This document shows, one piece after another, positions 53,712 through 61,747 of a stretch of DNA of 64,000 bases. Numbering within the stretch: position 1 is the first letter of the stretch; the number at the start of each line of letters is the position of its first letter. The DNA comes from CADEFX01 sp963806735. Its GTDB lineage: Bacteria > Pseudomonadota > Alphaproteobacteria > Rhizobiales > Hyphomicrobiaceae. The stretch is from assembly GCA_963806735.1 (NCBI GenBank), contig CAWEBE010000072.1, positions 37,203 through 101,202 on the forward strand, in the 5' to 3' direction. Below the pieces are notes generated by a model. It saw nothing but the letters and a program-made list of their open reading frames with translations, was not told where the DNA came from and did no database searches. Both the position numbers and the translations under genes were made by a program.

Positions 53712-55598
53712 ATGAATTACTCTGTGCGCGACTGGCAGGTGGACTGGAAGCGGGTCGGCGATTACCTGCTCGGGCGCAGCACGCTCATCGGTATCGCCTC
53801 CTTGATGCTGCTGTTCATCTCCGGCTACGCGACCTGGCACGGCATGCGCGATTTCATTGTCGGCGTGTCGGCTGCTTCCAACGACAGCGGCGGCCTGTCG
53901 CTCTCTAACGATGTGCTGGTTCTGCTGGTGGTGGCGGCACTCACGTTCCTGATGTGGCTCGCCTTGCGGGAAACCTTTGGCTCGCACCGCCGTCTCGTGG
54001 AGCGGCTCATCACCATTCCCCTCTATCTGTTCCTCGCCATCTGGTCGATCGGCTTTGGCTACGGCTTCTGGTGGAGCCTGATCGCCGGTGAGGACGCGAC
54101 GCGAAGCGGCCTTTCCGGATTGCAGGAGGATGCACGCGATGCGAGTTCGGCGATTGCCGCGCGTCTTGATGCGGTACGCAGCCAGCTCGATAACGTAGTG
54201 TCCTGGTCGGAAAGCCAGATGGCACGGGAAGAAAGTAGCGGCGGCAGCTGCGGTACCAGTTCTGGGGCGGGGCGCGGACCGTTGTATAATGCTCGCCGCA
54301 GCGTGCGCGACTCGGTGTCCACGCTGAGGGACGGCATGGTTCGCAGCTGGCTCACCCCGGTACAGGCTGATATCGACCGCCTGCGGCAGAGTGCGGGAGC
54401 TGCCGAAGGCACAACCCTGCTGGAGCGTCAAAAGGCGTTCGAGAGCCGGGCTGCCGCCATCCGAGGCGAAGCGCGCAACATAGCGGCGCGTAGCAACGAA
54501 CTGGGCAAGTCAACCGCGAGCGAGATGCGCGCGTTGTCTTCAGCAGTTGCCATATCGCCGAACCAGGCGGGTTTCTCATGCTACGACCCGACATTGGCCG
54601 AGCGGCTGAAGCAGGCGGCTGCGCAGGCTGAATTGCCGGCCCAACTGAGTTTGCGCGATGCGGCCTTCAACGAGGGCCCCGCTGGCGTGGCGAATGCGGT
54701 CAAGAAGCTATGGGCCAATATCGGTTCCTATCTCGCAGGCGCCGTTACTTACGTATTTACGGCCGGCCGGACTTCGGTCGAAAGTAAAGCCGGGGAACCC
54801 ATCACCGGGCGTGACCTCATCGCCCTTCTTGCGACCATCGGCATCGACCTGGGCTTATTGGCATTGGCCGCGCTCAACCCGCCTCCGGCAGAACCTGGCC
54901 GGCGCGACGGGCTGGCTGGTTCACATGCGAAACTGCGCCTGCCAAGCCGGGCGGTTATCCAGCAACTGAGCAGCGCCTTCGAGACGGCAATCTCGCGCGC
55001 CCCCGATGTCGATCTAGACTGGGTTAGGCGGCATTTCCTGCACCACGGCGCGTGCTCCTACTTCGTCATCCCGAACATTTACGGCGTCGACAGTGCGGAT
55101 CCGAATGAGGAGCTGCGTGGACTTGCCATCAACCAACTGGCTGGTGTGCTCGCAAATCTCGATCTCATCCGCCCCCTCACCGAAAGTGAGCTCAGGCGCT
55201 TCGGGCGCGAGGAGACCCGGCCGAGTGTCGGCAATCTCAAGGCGCTTGAACAGCATCACGCCCGCAAAATGGCGGCTGCCGAAAAATCACGGATTGCGTG
55301 GCAGACCTGGTTGCCGGCGCCACTGACCGATTCGAACGATCGCGATCGTCCGCGACGCCACGGCCTTCTCTCAAAGGCGCAGCGCACGCTCGATATCGCC
55401 GGCTGGAGCGCGGCTGCACAGGAGGATGTCGAGATTTTCCGTTTTGTCGACTGCGATGGCCTCACTCCGTTGCTGGCGTTGTTCAACGAAGCTACGCTGG
55501 CCAAAGGCGCCGATGCCCTCGAAGAGGTGCGGCGCGAGCAGGAACGTCTCGAAACCCAGCGCCGCCTGCAGATTGCCGATCAGCGAGCCGGAGCGTGA
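53712..55598 (+). CDS. Multi-pass membrane protein of unknown function, operon gene 1
   Basis: 628 residues from ATG 53712 (GAGGTGG 5 nt upstream; TTG 53685 is in frame). Three membrane segments lie near residues 24-42, 67-85 and 100-124. A long hydrophilic region of about 240 residues with helical, Arg/Glu/Ala-rich stretches follows (ARDASSAIAARLDAVRSQLD, LLERQKAFESRAAAIRGEAR). A fourth segment at about 368-388 (ALLATIGIDLGLLALAAL) precedes a 240-residue C-terminal domain ending in a charged helix (LEEVRREQERLETQRRLQI). No catalytic motif is seen. Two small membrane proteins follow with 10-bp gaps. No family is recognised. Confidence 0.75.
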   Translation: MNYSVRDWQVDWKRVGDYLLGRSTLIGIASLMLLFISGYATWHGMRDFIVGVSAASNDSGGLSLSNDVLVLLVVAALTFLMWLALRETFGSHRRLVERLITIPLYLFLAIWSIGFGYGFWWSLIAGEDATRSGLSGLQEDARDASSAIAARLDAVRSQLDNVVSWSESQMAREESSGGSCGTSSGAGRGPLYNARRSVRDSVSTLRDGMVRSWLTPVQADIDRLRQSAGAAEGTTLLERQKAFESRAAAIRGEARNIAARSNELGKSTASEMRALSSAVAISPNQAGFSCYDPTLAERLKQAAAQAELPAQLSLRDAAFNEGPAGVANAVKKLWANIGSYLAGAVTYVFTAGRTSVESKAGEPITGRDLIALLATIGIDLGLLALAALNPPPAEPGRRDGLAGSHAKLRLPSRAVIQQLSSAFETAISRAPDVDLDWVRRHFLHHGACSYFVIPNIYGVDSADPNEELRGLAINQLAGVLANLDLIRPLTESELRRFGREETRPSVGNLKALEQHHARKMAAAEKSRIAWQTWLPAPLTDSNDRDRPRRHGLLSKAQRTLDIAGWSAAAQEDVEIFRFVDCDGLTPLLALFNEATLAKGADALEEVRREQERLETQRRLQIADQRAGA

Positions 55599-55608
55599 GA
55601 CACCCACG

Positions 55609-55968
55609 ATGGAGTTTCTCGCCTGGGCATGGTGGTTGGCCGCGACTGCGTTCGGCCTTGTAATCACGGTTCTTTGGTTTCTGGTGAGCGGCTGGGTCTC
55701 GACCTTGCTGCAGATCGCATTGCTGGTCGTCATCGTTTACTTCATGAAGTACGGCTGGCAACGCGCTCCGAGCGAGCTCTGGCGCCGCACACGATCGTTC
55801 GCAGCGTTCTTTGTGAATTGGGTTCGCGCGCGCGAGCCGCGTGCGGCATCGTCCACGCCTTTCCAAACCATTCAGATCGTGAAGACGAAGGAGTTCGGGG
55901 ACATCAACATCTCGACGCTGCTTTCGATATTACTGCTGGCCGGACTGCTGCTTGCTACCACCCTCTGA
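55609..55968 (+). CDS. Small membrane protein, operon gene 2
   Basis: 119 residues from ATG 55609, 10 bp after gene 1. Two adjacent N-terminal membrane segments (WAWWLAATAFGLVITVLWFL; TLLQIALLVVIVYFM) are followed by a basic linker (RAPSELWRRTRSFAAFFVNW) and a short region TIQIVKTKEFGDINISTLLS. A third segment at the C terminus (LLSILLLAGLLLATTL) completes it. Clearly a membrane protein, with no family recognised. Spacing places it in one transcript with its neighbours. Confidence 0.7.
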   Translation: MEFLAWAWWLAATAFGLVITVLWFLVSGWVSTLLQIALLVVIVYFMKYGWQRAPSELWRRTRSFAAFFVNWVRAREPRAASSTPFQTIQIVKTKEFGDINISTLLSILLLAGLLLATTL

Positions 55969-55978
55969 GATCTGAACG

Positions 55979-56311
55979 ATGATTCCGTGGCTGAAATGGA
56001 CGTTTGCGCGTGCCCCGGCTCTTCCCGTCGCATGGGTGCTCGCCCATGCCACTGTACTCCTCTGGAAGGCTCTTGATCCCCGCTATGTCGACGAGGCCCA
56101 GTGGATTGTTGATGTGATCCTGAAGCCGCTGCATCCGCTTGGCGTGTGGTTGGTGGCGACGGTAATGCCTCCGCTGCGAACTTTGGTGAGCAATATGCCG
56201 CCCACGCATCTGGATGCGGATAAGGTGCTGTATGGCTTCTTGGTGCCGGTGTATCTGGGACTGATTGTCGGCTTCTTCCGCTTCGTGCGCTGGACCATGT
56301 GGCGGCGATAG
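55979..56311 (+). CDS. Small membrane protein, operon gene 3
   Basis: 110 residues from ATG 55979, 10 bp after gene 2. Hydrophobic segments lie near residues 14-29 (LPVAWVLAHATVLLWK), 48-65 (LKPLHPLGVWLVATVMPP) and 84-103 (LYGFLVPVYLGLIVGFFRFV), with a basic end WTMWRR. No motif is recognised. It is the last gene of the unit; no clear terminator was seen after it. Confidence 0.7.
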   Translation: MIPWLKWTFARAPALPVAWVLAHATVLLWKALDPRYVDEAQWIVDVILKPLHPLGVWLVATVMPPLRTLVSNMPPTHLDADKVLYGFLVPVYLGLIVGFFRFVRWTMWRR

Positions 56312-56507
56312 TTGCAGCATGGCGGATGAGCTGTGCACGGTCGCTAAGGTGCTGCAGCTCTCTCCCCACGACATCCTGCTGGGGGCCAGGGAAGAGCTAC
56401 GCGATTGGCTGAACGGTTGGCTACCGAAGCGGAGGACAGCGCTACCTAGAGGTGCCAAAATCTACTTTTTGCGAGCCTTTGGTTTGGCCATAGGAGATGC
56501 GTCGTCG

Positions 56508-56789
56508 TTAGCCGGCAATCGGCGCGCGCTCTGACGTAGAGCGTCCTTCAGCGTCACCGGGCGCTGGTGCTTGCGCAACCCGCTCCCACATGTCGAAGGC
56601 AAACCGCACTTCCTCCAGAAACAGGATCTTGGAAACGCCGGACTGGGCTAGAAGACCATCTACCGGAACCATGCGTCGGCAGTTGCGGGCGTCGTCGAAT
56701 GCCACATTCTTATCGACGAAAGCGTAGGTGACTTTGACCGGTTGAGAGCCGCTTGCGCCCCACCGGACGTACTGACCGCCGAAATCGAG
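56508..56789 (-). pseudogene. Matrixin-like metalloprotease N-terminal remnant
   Basis: The minus-strand frame reads LDFGGQYVRWGASGSQPVKV, TYAFVDKNVAFDDARNCRRM, VPVDGLLAQSGVSKILFLEE, VRFAFDMWERVA. This matches the start of a family of putative zinc proteases in Hyphomicrobiales (NCRxM...LL..S.I...F..E...AF..WE). A stop codon lies five codons before LDF, no start is available, and the zinc-binding HExxH half is missing after WERVA. It is therefore broken at both ends. Confidence 0.5.
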
Positions 56790-57140
56790 ACTTATTGCCC
56801 GCTATGGGGAGAATTTCGTGGCCATCGACCTTGTGCCGCGGTTGCGCTGCAGTGGCTGCCGCTCACGCTCTCCAAACCTTCATGAGTCGGCTCGCTAGAT
56901 CCGGACCATGATCGACTCTGCTGTGCGAACCCACATTCGATAAGCGGCTTGGGTGTGGAGTACGCATCGCCCTGTCGTCATCGCATGGCCGGTTTCGGAG
57001 CGTGCTCGCACAGCAACACAGCTCCTCCAACCACCTGAAGGTCTTGAATGAGCCTCAATTCCGCACCGAGTCCGCCACAATCTGATTCAACCCTCCGCAT
57101 GCGGTGATTAGTTTCAGTCAGTTGGTAGCGGGGGCTTCCA
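56790..57140. other. Gene-free stretch upstream of the HNH gene
   Basis: About 350 bp with no supported gene. A short reading frame near 56.83 kb contains LVPRLRCSGCRSR, reminiscent of a cysteine-pair motif, but lacks a start and continuation. Nothing else was seen. Confidence 0.35.
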
Positions 57141-57458
57141 ATGTCATATCGTGCGTCGCTCATGCTCGCCTTCGGCGGGCGCTGTTTCTACTGTCGCGCT
57201 CCACTTTCCTACACCCAGGCCACGGCAGACCATTTCATTCCCAGGGCCAACGGCGGCAAGAACCACGCTACCAACCGCGTCCTCTCCTGCCACCCGTGCA
57301 ATTCGCATAAAGGTGACCTCGACCCGAGGCTCTACGGCCTCGCCACTCCCGATGAGACCACGCGGCATCTCCAAGAGCTCATGCAGCGCTTCCGGCTCAT
57401 CGTCATGTGGCGACAATTGAAAACAATCCGTTCCCGGACTATGGTTTCGACCCAGTAA
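57141..57458 (+). CDS. Small HNH endonuclease domain protein
   Basis: 105 residues carrying one HNH (ββα-metal) module: CFYC zinc cysteines at 15/18, ADHFIPRANGG with the catalytic His31, a central Asn near 45 (NRVLSCHPCNSHKGD), and a second zinc pair C50/C53. The C-terminal 40 residues are helical. Such stand-alone HNH proteins occur in phage, restriction and repair settings. There is no partner gene nearby, so the role is open. Confidence 0.8.
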   Translation: MSYRASLMLAFGGRCFYCRAPLSYTQATADHFIPRANGGKNHATNRVLSCHPCNSHKGDLDPRLYGLATPDETTRHLQELMQRFRLIVMWRQLKTIRSRTMVSTQ

Positions 57459-57672
57459 ATGCTGCACCTATCCCTTTTACAGGGAACCCCGGGGAGACTC
57501 GGAGAGGTGAACGTCACCAAGACGTTCTGTAAGGCGTCTTGATATCCAGCGATCGCTTCCCGTATCGAGTTCCATTTCTTAGCTGCCGGCTCGTAAGCTG
57601 TTGCGCAGATACCACCACCGCCGCGGCCTCCAGTGATAGCCATCGCTGCAAGTGCAACCTGGAGGTAGCGTC

Positions 57673-58389
57673 ATGCGGGCACGCGCAGCAAGCGTTGGAT
57701 TGTCCCTCGGGCTGTTGGCCACATCTGCTTTTGCAGCTTTTGCAGCCGACCTGGGCCCATATCCCCGGCGAGGGTCCATCAAGGATGAGCCAATTCCCGT
57801 TCACGTATTTTCCTGGACTGGGTTCTACATCGGCGCACAGATTGGCTACGGCTGGGCGGATGTTGATGCCCAGTCCGGTCCCCTTGGGGGTTTTGACCAG
57901 TCCTACGCCTACGACGCCGATGGTGTGCTCGGTGGCGGCCACCTAGGCTACAACTGGCAACATGGGCGTTGGGTGTTCGGCATTGAGGCTGACCTTGAAG
58001 CCGCCGACATCAATGGCACCGGTATAGGCACGCTCGGCTTCACCCACCAGACTGAGGTTGACTGGCTTGGATCAGTGCGCGGTCGGTTGGGCATCGCACA
58101 TGACCGGACACTGTTCTATGCGACAGCGGGTTGGGCATTCGGCAACGTCGAGGTCACCAAGGCGACGGGCCCTGGCGATCCGCCTTTCGCCTCTTATGGC
58201 GATGTCCGACATGGCTGGACCGTGGGCGGAGGCATCGAGCAGGCTTTCACGGATCGGGTGACGGCTCGCATCGAGTACCGCTATACCGATCTTGGCGATG
58301 GAGACTTCCGCAGCACGAGCGTGAACTCGATCGACACCAGCGATGTCACGTTTCATGCCCTGCGCGCGGGCCTCAGCCTCAAATTTTAA
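57673..58389 (+). CDS. Omp25/RopB-type outer membrane beta-barrel protein
   Basis: 238 residues from ATG 57673, with GGAGG 7 nt upstream. The signal peptide ends AFAAFA, followed by a short linker and an eight-stranded barrel: SWTGFYIGAQIGYGWADVD, VLGGGHLGYNWQHGRWVFG, TLFYATAGWAFGNVEV and ARIEYRYTDLGDG, ending ALRAGLSLKF with the terminal Phe required for BAM insertion. Family members are abundant surface porin-like proteins of alphaproteobacteria. A terminator hairpin follows. Confidence 0.92.
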   Translation: MRARAASVGLSLGLLATSAFAAFAADLGPYPRRGSIKDEPIPVHVFSWTGFYIGAQIGYGWADVDAQSGPLGGFDQSYAYDADGVLGGGHLGYNWQHGRWVFGIEADLEAADINGTGIGTLGFTHQTEVDWLGSVRGRLGIAHDRTLFYATAGWAFGNVEVTKATGPGDPPFASYGDVRHGWTVGGGIEQAFTDRVTARIEYRYTDLGDGDFRSTSVNSIDTSDVTFHALRAGLSLKF

Positions 58390-58405
58390 TCGCTATCGCC
58401 ACGCT

Positions 58406-58435
58406 GCCAGCGAGCCCAACGGCTGGCTCGCTGGC
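58406..58435 (+). terminator. Terminator-like hairpin after the porin gene
   Basis: GCCAGCGAGCC (58406-58416) and GGCTCGCTGGC (58425-58435) form a perfect 11-bp stem with an 8-nt loop, 16 bp after the stop codon. Only a short T-poor tail follows, so it may be a weak or Rho-assisted terminator. Confidence 0.6.
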
Positions 58436-58852
58436 ACTTCGCAGGGCCGGGGTGACGCGGGTATCTGACAAGCGCGTCAATCCGGCGTGGACCAACAGCC
58501 GAGATGCGGCGAGAGAATCCGCACATGCCGGGCGGTCATCCGCAAAACCCTCTGGGCGTCAGAGCCCTCAATCTCGGCGCACCGGACGCAACTTCTTGCG
58601 GAAACCAGCGAGCGTTCGTGACTGGTAAGGTTGGGAAAGTCTCGGGCAATACCCCTTTTTGGATTGCAGCGATACCTCGGGGAACCGCTTACCTATAAAC
58701 GGGAAGTTTGCGTGCACTGGATGGGCCGCTTCGGGTCACGAACCGGCCTCGCGGTTATCCCTACAGCACGTGCCTGGTCCGTTTGGCGCGAGTGAAACGC
58801 CGATCTCGTTCGTTATAAGAAGCGTGGCCCATCGCTTGTTGCGCACACACCA
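58436..58852. other. Gene-free stretch after the porin gene
   Basis: About 400 bp between the porin terminator and the convergent His-rich protein gene. No frame shows protein-like features, and no RNA gene was seen. Confidence 0.4.
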
Positions 58853-59158
58853 CTACCACCTGCGGTCGTCAGGATGAATTGGGGGCTGCCAGAAGAACCA
58901 GCGAGGCCGATAAGCGTCGTCGTGGTGATGGGCCTTGCCGTCATAAGCATAGGCGCGTGGCTCGCGATAAATGCGTTCTTCCACACGAACTCGCGGCTCT
59001 ACGTTGTGATGGTAGTGGTGATGCTCGATAATGCGCGGTGGCACCTCGACTTGACGACGCTCGGTGTATTCCCTCTCGCTGTAACGAGGATAGGCCAAGT
59101 CGGCTGCGATTGACGGCGTTGCTAGCAGAAGCGGCAGTGCGAGGGCAAAGCGTTTCAT
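58853..59158 (-). CDS. Small secreted His/Tyr/Arg-rich protein
   Basis: 101 residues from ATG 59158. The signal peptide (FALALPLLLATPSIA) is followed by a mature chain dominated by His, Tyr, Arg, Glu and Pro (PPRIIEHHHYHHNVEP, DGKAHHHDDAY, WFFWQPPIHPDDRRW). Two histidine clusters suggest metal binding; this is inference from composition only. It is convergent with the porin gene. No known family is recognised. Confidence 0.65.
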   Translation of the reverse strand: MKRFALALPLLLATPSIAADLAYPRYSEREYTERRQVEVPPRIIEHHHYHHNVEPRVRVEERIYREPRAYAYDGKAHHHDDAYRPRWFFWQPPIHPDDRRW

Positions 59159-59291
59159 GGCGACGAGATCCTTGTGTGCGCCGGGGACCGAATAACGCTC
59201 TGATTTGGAATTGAGTTGCCGGTTGATAGATAAAAAGGCGCCGCTAGAGCGCTCCTGAATTTGCTCTGTCTGAGGCTAATCGATTGGTCGC

Positions 59292-59385
59292 GACAGAGGC
59301 TGAGTTCAATCTCGCTTGCGACAACCTGTAGGTTTTGCGTGCTTGCACTAGGAAGGCGTCGCTTGCGGCGCCTTCCTTTTGGCAA
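59292..59385. repeat. 94-bp inverted duplication, copy B
   Basis: Reverse complement of 53151-53244 with no mismatch that I can see. On the plus strand it encodes the tail EAEFNLACDNL-stop and then the terminator hairpin ending CCTTCCTTTT. The frame upstream (NRLVAT) no longer resembles the secreted protein, so only the gene end was copied. Confidence 0.9.
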
Positions 59386-59389
59386 GCTG

Positions 59390-59830
59390 TCGTTGGCGGC
59401 GGAGACCATCGCTGCGGTCGGAAAGCCGACCGGCGCCGATGTGCCCACCTTTGACGACCTCTCGGAAGATGGGTTGCCCCGGCTCCAGCTTGGCGATGGC
59501 AGCCCAGTCGTCGAGCGCATCGCAGGCGGTCGGCATGTTCTGCCGGACGATGCGAATGCTCGGGCGCGCGCGATCATCTGGATGCTCGCCGCTGCTCCGC
59601 ACGCTGGAGCCGCCGATCGTCGATCGTGACATCGTCAGGTACGCGGAGCGCGACAAGAGCTGGCGCGATGAGCGCATGGCCATGGTCAACGATCGCATAC
59701 GTGCACGGCTGGGTGAACTTTCCGCGCGCCTCGGCGACGCCGATTGGCTCGAAGGCGCGTTCAGCGCGGCCGACATTATGATGGTGCATGTGCTGCGCAG
59801 GTTGGAAGGCTCGGGCTCATGCGTGCGCCT
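59390..59830 (+). pseudogene. Glutathione S-transferase remnant, frameshifted
   Basis: One frame reads VPTFDDLSEDGLPRLQLGDG and HVLPDDANARARAIIWMLAA. The sequence then shifts near 59585 to LRTLEPPIVDRDIVRYAERD, followed by MVNDRIRARLGELSARLGDA, DWLEGAFSAADIMMVHVLRR. This is the middle and C-terminal helical domain of a GST (family text: LPDDANARARAITWMFAALNTVEPPI, FSAADIMM). The glutathione-binding N terminus is gone and the C terminus decays after RRLEGSG. It begins directly after copy B of the 94-bp repeat. Confidence 0.7.
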
Positions 59831-60090
59831 CCACTTGCGGCGAGCATTCACCCATAGCGAAGTCGGTCCCCAAAGTCATGCAGGTGAGTGCGCAGCGGTT
59901 GGCGACAAGCGCCGGCCACACAAACGCTACCACCAGCCGATGCGCCATGGAGCGTCGCCAACGACCGCGCGCTCGATCAAGATCACTCCGCTTGATTCCA
60001 TTGCCGGGCCGTGAATTGATGGCGGCCGTTGCACCGGTGTCGTTCAGCGCGATTGTCGCAAGCTCACACCACGCGATCGAAGGTGTTCAG

Positions 60091-60778
60091 ATGTCAACGG
60101 CCCTGGCCAGACTATACAACGCCATTTCGCTATCCCTTGTCGCATTGCTGCTGTCGAGCAGTATCATTCATGCGCAAAGGAGTAGCGAGTCAGGCGCCGA
60201 TGTCTACCGTATCGATCCCCAAACGTCTGACGTCCGCCTGCTTGTTTACCGCGATGGTGCTCTTTCGACGTTCGGACACAACCACGTGGTCTCGTTGAAA
60301 GACTTCACGGGCACCATCCATCTTCAGCCAAAGTTGGGCCAATCGCGCGTGGAGCTTGATATTCCGGTAGATCGGCTCATCGTCGATGATGTCGCGCTCC
60401 GTCGTCTGGAAGGACAGGATTTTGCCAATGAGCCTTCGAAGGACGACATCGCAGCAACACGCACGAACATGCTGGGTAATGCGCTACTGAATGCCAGGCA
60501 ATTCCCGACGATCAAGGTGACCGGAACGAGCGGTCCGGTCGACGCCAAACATTTCGCCATGCTCGATCTCTCCGTGCAATTCGTGGGCCAGAAGATCAAG
60601 TTGACGATTTCCTTCCACCCTCAAGCTGGAGGGTGATCGATTGGAGGCGTCGGGAGCGGTCGAAGTGTCACACAGGCAGTTGGGGTTGAAACCGTTCAGT
60701 GCGTTGCTGGGGTCGCTACGAGTAGCTGAGCAAATGAAGTTTAAGTACCGCATCCGTGCCAGCAAAGAGCCGAAGTGA
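60091..60778 (+). pseudogene. YceI family periplasmic protein, frameshifted
   Basis: From ATG 60091: signal peptide (LSLVALLLSSSIIHAQ), then the YceI lipocalin-like barrel (VYRIDPQTSDVRLLVYRDG, FGHNHVVSLKDFTGTI, VDRLIVDDVALRRLEGQDF, NARQFPTIKVTGTSG). The frame ends at 60636, but the family C terminus continues in another frame as LKLEGDRLEASGAVEVSHRQ, LGLKPFSALLGSLRVAEQMK. The break lies near 60617-60624. A single-base change separates it from an intact gene of about 228 residues. Confidence 0.75.
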
Positions 60779-60793
60779 GAAATGTCGGTTCCT

Positions 60794-61345
60794 CTAGCCG
60801 GCAAGCCTGCTGATCGTGGAGTGATGTACGCCATAGGTCTTAGCAACGGTTCTGCACGTGTGGCCCTTGGCCAGCCGGTTCAACGCCTCGGCCTGCTGAT
60901 GTTCGGTGAGCTTTGGCTTACGTCCCATGTGAGTTCCGTTGGCGCGCGCCGCCACGCGTCCCTCGCTCGCTCGCTTGTGAATGCGAAGGCGCTCGTCCTC
61001 GGCCATGGCGGACAAGAACGCGATGAAGCCGCGGCCGATGGGCGTGGTCAAATCCAAGTGCGGCTTGTCCAGCACCTTGATGAGTGCGCCCCTGGCATGG
61101 ATGCGCTCGATGAGTGCAACGCCGTCCATCATGCTGCGCGTCGCCCTGTCCCACTCGGCGACGACGAGGACATCGCCGGTCCCGAGTTCGTCGACGGCCT
61201 TCTCCAGCTGAGGGCGCCCCTTGATGGCCTTGCCGGAGGCCTTTTCGCGGAAGATGACATCGATGCGCTCGGCGCGGAGTGCAGCAATCTGGCGGTCGAG
61301 GTTCTGTCCCTGACTCGACACGCGCGCGTAGCCAATCTTCCGCAT
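60794..61345 (-). CDS. Serine recombinase (resolvase/invertase family)
   Basis: 183 residues from ATG 61345, with a G-run 6 nt upstream. The catalytic Ser10 lies in GYARVSSQGQNLDRQ. Other resolvase motifs: VVAEWDRATRSMMDG, FIAFLSAMAEDERLRIHKRA. The C-terminal helix-turn-helix (RLAKGHTCRTVAKTYGVHHS) ends at TISRLAG, the usual length of Tn3/Hin-type enzymes. The upstream region holds a 10-bp inverted repeat that could be a recognition site. It is the only complete mobility gene in the window. Confidence 0.9.
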   Translation of the reverse strand: MRKIGYARVSSQGQNLDRQIAALRAERIDVIFREKASGKAIKGRPQLEKAVDELGTGDVLVVAEWDRATRSMMDGVALIERIHARGALIKVLDKPHLDLTTPIGRGFIAFLSAMAEDERLRIHKRASEGRVAARANGTHMGRKPKLTEHQQAEALNRLAKGHTCRTVAKTYGVHHSTISRLAG

Positions 61346-61370
61346 TTTTCCCCCTTCAATTCGCACCGGA

Positions 61371-61425
61371 CTTGTTAGCCACACGAACATCCGGTGTTTC
61401 GCTGCTTTTGGCAATGGCTAACAAG
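61371..61425. promoter_or_regulatory. Inverted repeat upstream of the serine recombinase
   Basis: CTTGTTAGCC (61371-61380) and GGCTAACAAG (61416-61425) are perfect 10-bp complements, 35 bp apart, starting 26 bp upstream of the recombinase ATG. The position and size fit a resolvase binding subsite or an operator for autoregulation. There is no direct evidence. Confidence 0.45.
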
Positions 61426-61496
61426 GTACGCCTTTCGCAACAAAAGAGAGGGCTTGAGCTACAATTGTACGTGGAGTTGACCGTGGCGAAGCCCTG

Positions 61497-61652
61497 ATGA
61501 TTGCCTGCATGGATCGAGGCGTGGAGGGCGTCGTATCAAAACGGCGTGATGCGCCTTATCGCTCTGGCTCGCGGGCCGAGTGGGTCAAGATTAAGTGTCC
61601 CGGCTGGAGCCAAGCCAACGGGCACCGCGGCGAGATGTTCCGACACACTTAG
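61497..61652 (+). pseudogene. ATP-dependent DNA ligase fragment (end of adenylation domain)
   Basis: A 51-codon frame reads MIACMDRGVEGVVSKRRDAP, YRSGSRAEWVKIKCPGWSQA, ending FRHT-stop. It contains motif IV (EGVVSK) and motif V (WVKIKC) of LigD/ligase-C enzymes. It overlaps in content with the end of the 46.8-47.2 kb fragment (ACMDKGVEGIVSK) and supplies the motif V that fragment lacks. No ligase sequence precedes it. It is a relic. Confidence 0.8.
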
Positions 61653-61747
61653 CCGCTGCCTACTCGGGCTGAAGCTTGGTGGGCCGGCTGTACAGGACGA
61701 CGAAGGCCGCCGCGCCTGTTGGTACAAAGCTAATGCGCTGTCGGATG

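Noticed and set aside
56319..56534. 71-residue frame directly after the membrane operon
   Set aside because: No ribosome binding site, no motif, and it overlaps the end of the protease remnant; kept out for lack of support.
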